Assembly (NCBI RefSeq): GCF_034653355.1
Contig: NZ_JAYEER010000004.1
Location: 1,550,001-1,614,000, forward strand
Source: Nitrospirillum sp034653355
Lineage (GTDB): Bacteria; Pseudomonadota; Alphaproteobacteria; Azospirillales; Azospirillaceae
Length of the DNA: 64,000 nucleotides
Direction: 5' to 3'
Below, in pieces: positions 60,904-64,000 of the stretch. The notes below the pieces were generated by a model that was not told the origin of the DNA, ran no database searches, and was given only the letters and a program-made list of their open reading frames with translations. How positions within the stretch are numbered: position 1 is the stretch's first letter; every line of letters begins with the position of its first letter. Made by a program: the position numbers and the translations under genes.

Positions 60904-61110
60904 TCAGGACACGGGCGCAGCGGTTTCCCGCTGGCCCAGGATGGTCTTGATCCGAGCGATGTCGCGCCGAACCTGGCCGACACGCGCGGTATTCTCCAGC
61001 TGCCCGGAGGCGCGCTGGAAGCGCAAATTGAACTGCTCTTTCTTCAGCTGCAAGAGCTGGTCCTGCAACTCATCCACGCTTTTGGTGCGCAGGTCGACGG
61101 CTTTGGTCAT
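60904..61110 (-). CDS. rpmC: 50S ribosomal protein L29
   Basis: A 68-residue helical L29 protein near the polypeptide exit tunnel, with LRTKSVDELQDQLLQLKKEQFNLRFQ and VRRDIARIKTIL. Its start overlaps the rplP stop by four bases (ATGA). Confidence 0.98.
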   Translation of the reverse strand: MTKAVDLRTKSVDELQDQLLQLKKEQFNLRFQRASGQLENTARVGQVRRDIARIKTILGQRETAAPVS

Positions 61111-61532
61111 GCCTCAGCTCCCTCACCCAGGCGGGTGATGAATCGGGTCTTAATCGGCAGCTTGGCAGCGGCCAGCTCGAAGGCGCGCTTGGCGAGGTCC
61201 GCCGGCACACCATCCAGCTCGAACATGATGCGGCCGGGGGCCACGCGGGCCGCCCAGAACTCGGGCGACCCCTTACCGGAGCCCATGCGGACTTCGGCGG
61301 GCTTGCTCGACACCGGCACGTCCGGGAAAATCCGGATCCAGACCCGGCCCTGACGCTTCATGTGACGGGTGATCGCGCGGCGGGCCGCCTCGATCTGGCG
61401 CGCGGTGATGCGCGCCGGTTCGACCGCCTTCAGGCCAAAGGCGCCGAAGTTCAGCTGGCTGCCGCCCTTGGTGGCGCCGTGGATGCGCCCCTTGTGCTGC
61501 TTGCGGTACTTAGTACGTTTCGGACTCAGCAT
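61107..61532 (-). CDS. rplP: 50S ribosomal protein L16
   Basis: A 141-residue L16 protein, important for A-site tRNA binding. MLSPKRTKYRKQHKGRIHG, GAFGLKAVEPARITARQIEAARRAITRHMKR and GSGKGSPEFWAARVAPG are conserved. It starts 29 bases after rpsC and overlaps rpmC. Confidence 0.98.
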   Translation of the reverse strand: MLSPKRTKYRKQHKGRIHGATKGGSQLNFGAFGLKAVEPARITARQIEAARRAITRHMKRQGRVWIRIFPDVPVSSKPAEVRMGSGKGSPEFWAARVAPGRIMFELDGVPADLAKRAFELAAAKLPIKTRFITRLGEGAEA

Positions 61533-61561
61533 GGCAATTGCCCTCTAGTATCCGTTCACCC

Positions 61562-62242
61562 TCAGCGCGCCGCGACGGGCTGCTGATCGGCGCGCTTGTC
61601 CTGGGCGAACGGATCGTGCGCCAGAATTTCGCCCTTAAACACCCACACCTTGACACCGCAGGTGCCGTAGGTGGTCTTAGCCGTGGCCGTGCCGTAATCG
61701 ATCTCGGCGCGCAGCGTGTGCAGCGGCACGCGACCTTCGCGGTACCACTCCATACGAGCGATCTCAGCACCACCCAGACGGCCGCCGCAGTTGATGCGGA
61801 TGCCCTGGGCGCCGAGGCGCATGGCCGACTGCACGGCGCGCTTCATGGCGCGACGGAAGGCGACGCGGCGCTCCAGCTGGCTGGCGATGTTCTCGGCGAT
61901 CAGCCGGGCGTCGAGTTCCGGCTTGCGGATCTCAACGATGTTCAGGCTGACCTCGGAGCCGGTCATGCGGCCCAGATCGGTGCGCAGCTTCTCGATGTCG
62001 GCGCCCTTCTTGCCGATCACCACACCCGGACGGGCCGTGTGGATGGTGACGCGGGCCTTCTTGGCCGGCCGCTCGATGATGATGCGCGAGGCGCCGGCCG
62101 CGGCCAGCTTGCCCTGCAGGTGCTTGCGCAGGCGCAGGTCCTGGTGCAGCAGCGTGGCGTAGTCGCGGCTGGCGAACCAGCGGCTGTCCCAGGTCCGGTT
62201 GATACCGACGCGGAGCCCGATGGGGTTGACTTTCTGACCCAT
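61562..62242 (-). CDS. rpsC: 30S ribosomal protein S3
   Basis: A 226-residue S3 protein with the KH domain (GVVIGKKGADIEKLRTDLGRM) and the C-terminal GAQGIRINCGGRLGGAEIARMEWYREGRVPLHTLRA. It lines the mRNA entry channel with S4 and S5. It starts one base after the rplV stop. Confidence 0.98.
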   Translation of the reverse strand: MGQKVNPIGLRVGINRTWDSRWFASRDYATLLHQDLRLRKHLQGKLAAAGASRIIIERPAKKARVTIHTARPGVVIGKKGADIEKLRTDLGRMTGSEVSLNIVEIRKPELDARLIAENIASQLERRVAFRRAMKRAVQSAMRLGAQGIRINCGGRLGGAEIARMEWYREGRVPLHTLRAEIDYGTATAKTTYGTCGVKVWVFKGEILAHDPFAQDKRADQQPVAAR

Positions 62243-62243
62243 G

Positions 62244-62639
62244 TTACGCGGTCTCCCCCGTGGCTTCCTCGGCGCGCTCGCGCACCACCACGGTCAAGTT
62301 GCTGTAAGACTTCTCGACACGGGCGCCGCGACCGCGGGCCCGGGCATGGAAGCGCTTCATCACCAGGGCGCGGCCCACGGTGGCGTAAGCGACCACCAGA
62401 CGGTCAACGTCCAGCTGGTGGTTGTTCTCGGCGTTGGCGATGGCCGACTGCAGGACTTTCTTCACTTCGCCGGCGATGCGGCGCTTGGAGAAGGTCAGCA
62501 TGGCCAGCGCGGTGCCGGCTTCCTTGCCGCGGATCATCTGGGCGACGAGGTTCAGCTTGCGGGCACTGGACTTGATCATCCGGCCGTGCGCCGCAGCCTC
62601 GTTGTCGGCGAAAGGCCGTTCAGATTGAGGCTTGCTCAT
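62244..62639 (-). CDS. rplV: 50S ribosomal protein L22
   Basis: A 131-residue L22 protein that lines the exit tunnel; IKSSARKLNLVAQMIRGKEAGTALAML and the loop end RARGRGARVEKSYSNLTVVV are typical. ATG 62639 starts directly after rpsS; the frame is open to 62705, but the extra codons lie inside rpsS. The C-terminus has a short Glu/Ala tail. Confidence 0.97.
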   Translation of the reverse strand: MSKPQSERPFADNEAAAHGRMIKSSARKLNLVAQMIRGKEAGTALAMLTFSKRRIAGEVKKVLQSAIANAENNHQLDVDRLVVAYATVGRALVMKRFHARARGRGARVEKSYSNLTVVVRERAEEATGETA

Positions 62640-62640
62640 T

Positions 62641-62919
62641 TTACTTCCTCTTCGCCTTCTTGTCGGCCGCGTGGCCGTAGAAAGTCCGCGTCGGGGAGAA
62701 CTCACCGAACTTGTGTCCGATCATGTTCTCGGTCACGAGCACCGGCAGGAACTTATGGCCGTTGTAAACGCCAAAGGTCAGACCGACGAACTGGGGCAGG
62801 ATCGTGGAACGGCGCGACCAGATCTTGATGATCTCGTTGCGGCCGGACGCGCGCGCCTTCTCTGCCTTCTTCAAAAGGTAGCCGTCAATGAACGGCCCCT
62901 TCCAGACGGAACGGGTCAC
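62641..62919 (-). CDS. rpsS: 30S ribosomal protein S19
   Basis: A 92-residue S19 protein: TRSVWKGPFIDGYLLKKAE, STILPQFVGLTFGVYNGHKFLPV and HKFGEFSPTRTFYGHAADKKAKRK are conserved. It sits in the small-subunit head with S13. It starts 12 bases after rplB. Confidence 0.98.
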   Translation of the reverse strand: MTRSVWKGPFIDGYLLKKAEKARASGRNEIIKIWSRRSTILPQFVGLTFGVYNGHKFLPVLVTENMIGHKFGEFSPTRTFYGHAADKKAKRK

Positions 62920-62931
62920 GGGTCCTACTCC

Positions 62932-63759
62932 TTACTTAGAGCGACGACGACGGATAATCAGGCCGTCCGTCTTCTTGTTGCTACGCGTCTTCTTGCCCTT
63001 GGTCGGCTTGCCCCACGGCGTGACCGGATGACGGCCACCGGAGGTACGGCCTTCACCACCACCGTGCGGGTGGTCGATCGGGTTCATGGCGACGCCACGG
63101 ACGGACGGACGACGGCCCAGCCAACGGTTGCGACCGGCCTTGCCGATCACGGTGTTGGACTGGTCGGGGTTGGACACGGCGCCGATGGTGGCCATGCACT
63201 CGCCCCGGACCATGCGCAGCTCGCCCGAGGGCAGCTTCAGCTGGGCGTAACCCTGGTCGCGGCCCACCAGCTGCAGGAACGTACCGGCGGAACGGGCGAT
63301 CTGCCCGCCCTTGCCCGCACGCAGCTCCACATTGTGGACGATGGTGCCGACCGGGATGTTCTTCAGCGGCATGGCGTTGCCGGGCTTCACGTCGACCTTC
63401 TCACCAGCGACGACGACGTCGCCGGCCTTCAGGCGCTGCGGAGCCAGGATGTAGGCCAGGTCGCCGTCCTGATAGCGGATCAGAGCGATGAAGGCCGTCC
63501 GGTTCGGATCGTACTCCAGACGCTCGACCGTCGCGGGGACGTCGAACTTGTTGCGCTTGAAGTCGACCAGACGGTAACGGCGCTTGTGGCCGCCGCCCAT
63601 GCGACGCGCGGTGATGCGACCGGTGTTGTTACGACCGCCGGTGCCGCTCAGGCCCTCCGTCAGACGCTTGACCGGCTTGCCCTTGTACAGCTCCGAGCGG
63701 TCGACCAGCACCAGCTGACGCAGGCTCGGGGTAATGGGACGGTAAGTCTTAAGTGCCAT
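62932..63759 (-). CDS. rplB: 50S ribosomal protein L2
   Basis: A 275-residue L2 protein of the peptidyl-transferase region. ALKTYRPITPSLRQLVLVDRS, GGRNNTGRITARRMGGGHKRRYR and the conserved NPIDHPHGGGEGRTSGGRHPVTPWG loop with its essential His are present. ATG 63759 is chosen; the frame extends to 63774, overlapping the rplW stop. Confidence 0.98.
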   Translation of the reverse strand: MALKTYRPITPSLRQLVLVDRSELYKGKPVKRLTEGLSGTGGRNNTGRITARRMGGGHKRRYRLVDFKRNKFDVPATVERLEYDPNRTAFIALIRYQDGDLAYILAPQRLKAGDVVVAGEKVDVKPGNAMPLKNIPVGTIVHNVELRAGKGGQIARSAGTFLQLVGRDQGYAQLKLPSGELRMVRGECMATIGAVSNPDQSNTVIGKAGRNRWLGRRPSVRGVAMNPIDHPHGGGEGRTSGGRHPVTPWGKPTKGKKTRSNKKTDGLIIRRRRSK

Positions 63760-63770
63760 CGTTAATGCCC

Positions 63771-64000
63771 TCACACGCCGGTGGTGACGTCGATCGTGTG
63801 CCCTTCGGCGAGGGTCACGATGGCCTTCTTGAAGTCGGACCGGCGAGCCACGATGCCCCGGAAGCGCTTGGTCTTGCCCTTCGAGACGATGGTGTTCACG
63901 GCCGTCACCTTGACCTTGAACAGGCCTTCGACGGCCTGCTTGATCTCGGGCTTCGTGGCATCCAGGGGCACCCGGAAGGTGACCTGGTTATGCTCGGAGC
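63771..64000 (-). CDS. rplW: 50S ribosomal protein L23, 5' end cut by the window
   Basis: About 76 C-terminal codons are present, beginning SEHNQVTFRVPLDATKPEIK and continuing KQAVEGLFKVKVTAVNTI and GKTKRFRGIVARRSDFKKAIVTL. L23 lies at the tunnel exit and binds trigger factor and SRP. The missing N-terminus and the rest of the S10 string (rplD, rplC, rpsJ expected) lie beyond the window end. Confidence 0.96.
   Translation of the reverse strand, partial: SEHNQVTFRVPLDATKPEIKQAVEGLFKVKVTAVNTIVSKGKTKRFRGIVARRSDFKKAIVTLAEGHTIDVTTGV

Overview
The window is one contiguous stretch of a GC-rich chromosome from an alphaproteobacterium, most likely a Rhodospirillales/Azospirillaceae relative (Azospirillum, Niveispirillum or Nitrospirillum type). 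The evidence is a clear CtrA regulator, an FlbD-type sigma-54 activator inside a flagellar cluster, ATP12, GANTC and CtrA-like sites near flagellar genes, and an alphaproteobacterial ribosomal-protein gene order. The species assignment is an inference. No tRNA, rRNA, CRISPR, prophage or insertion sequence was seen.

Layout. 1-12.5 kb: mixed housekeeping and envelope genes (end of a GGDEF protein, a small lipoprotein, surE, DUF1491, an M61-like metallopeptidase, an RND efflux pump with its adaptor, a TonB-dependent receptor, a MAPEG protein, an SdpI/SdpR-like pair). 12.7-25.4 kb: a flagellar cluster, fliF-fliH-fliN-motA-flbD-flhA, then flhF-flhG and a very large Pro/Ala-rich FliK-like gene. 25.5-29.5 kb: an aldo/keto reductase, then fliI-fliJ-hypothetical on the minus strand, divergent from ctrA. 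29.6-38.2 kb: acylphosphatase, signal peptidase I, a TPR/PRMT-like methyltransferase, a Tat-exported FAD oxidoreductase, an SCP2 protein, and the overlapping minus-strand run DUF429-crcB-rluD-like-HAD-ATP12. 38.3-47.7 kb: an accessory block with a MotB-like stator protein, a degenerate EAL-like protein, a TPR-glycosyltransferase, a FUSC transporter and a proline-iminopeptidase-like hydrolase. 47.8-64 kb: rarA, a Do-type protease, and a long minus-strand ribosomal block from rplW (cut by the window end) through rplO, secY-adk, and rpsM-rpsK-rpoA-rplQ.

How the parts fit together. The rotor and export genes, the MotA and MotB stator genes, the FlhF/FlhG placement pair and the FlbD and CtrA regulators together form a polar-flagellum programme tied to the cell cycle. 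CtrA- or CcrM-type sites (a CTAA-N7-TTAA box before flhF, three GANTC sites before fliF, TTAACC half-sites before ctrA) support this. fliG is absent between fliF and fliH.

The most unusual non-coding signals are three. First, a roughly 100-120 bp repeat occurs three times, each time between convergent genes, and its hairpins keep their pairing while their sequence changes. Second, the ribosomal block is cut into separate transcription units: two intrinsic terminators follow rplO, and a near-consensus promoter with a long structured leader precedes rpsM. Third, the region before fliF can form two mutually exclusive stems. Five single-base frameshifts interrupt four otherwise intact genes; three lie at or beside C-runs, so sequence error is the leading explanation.
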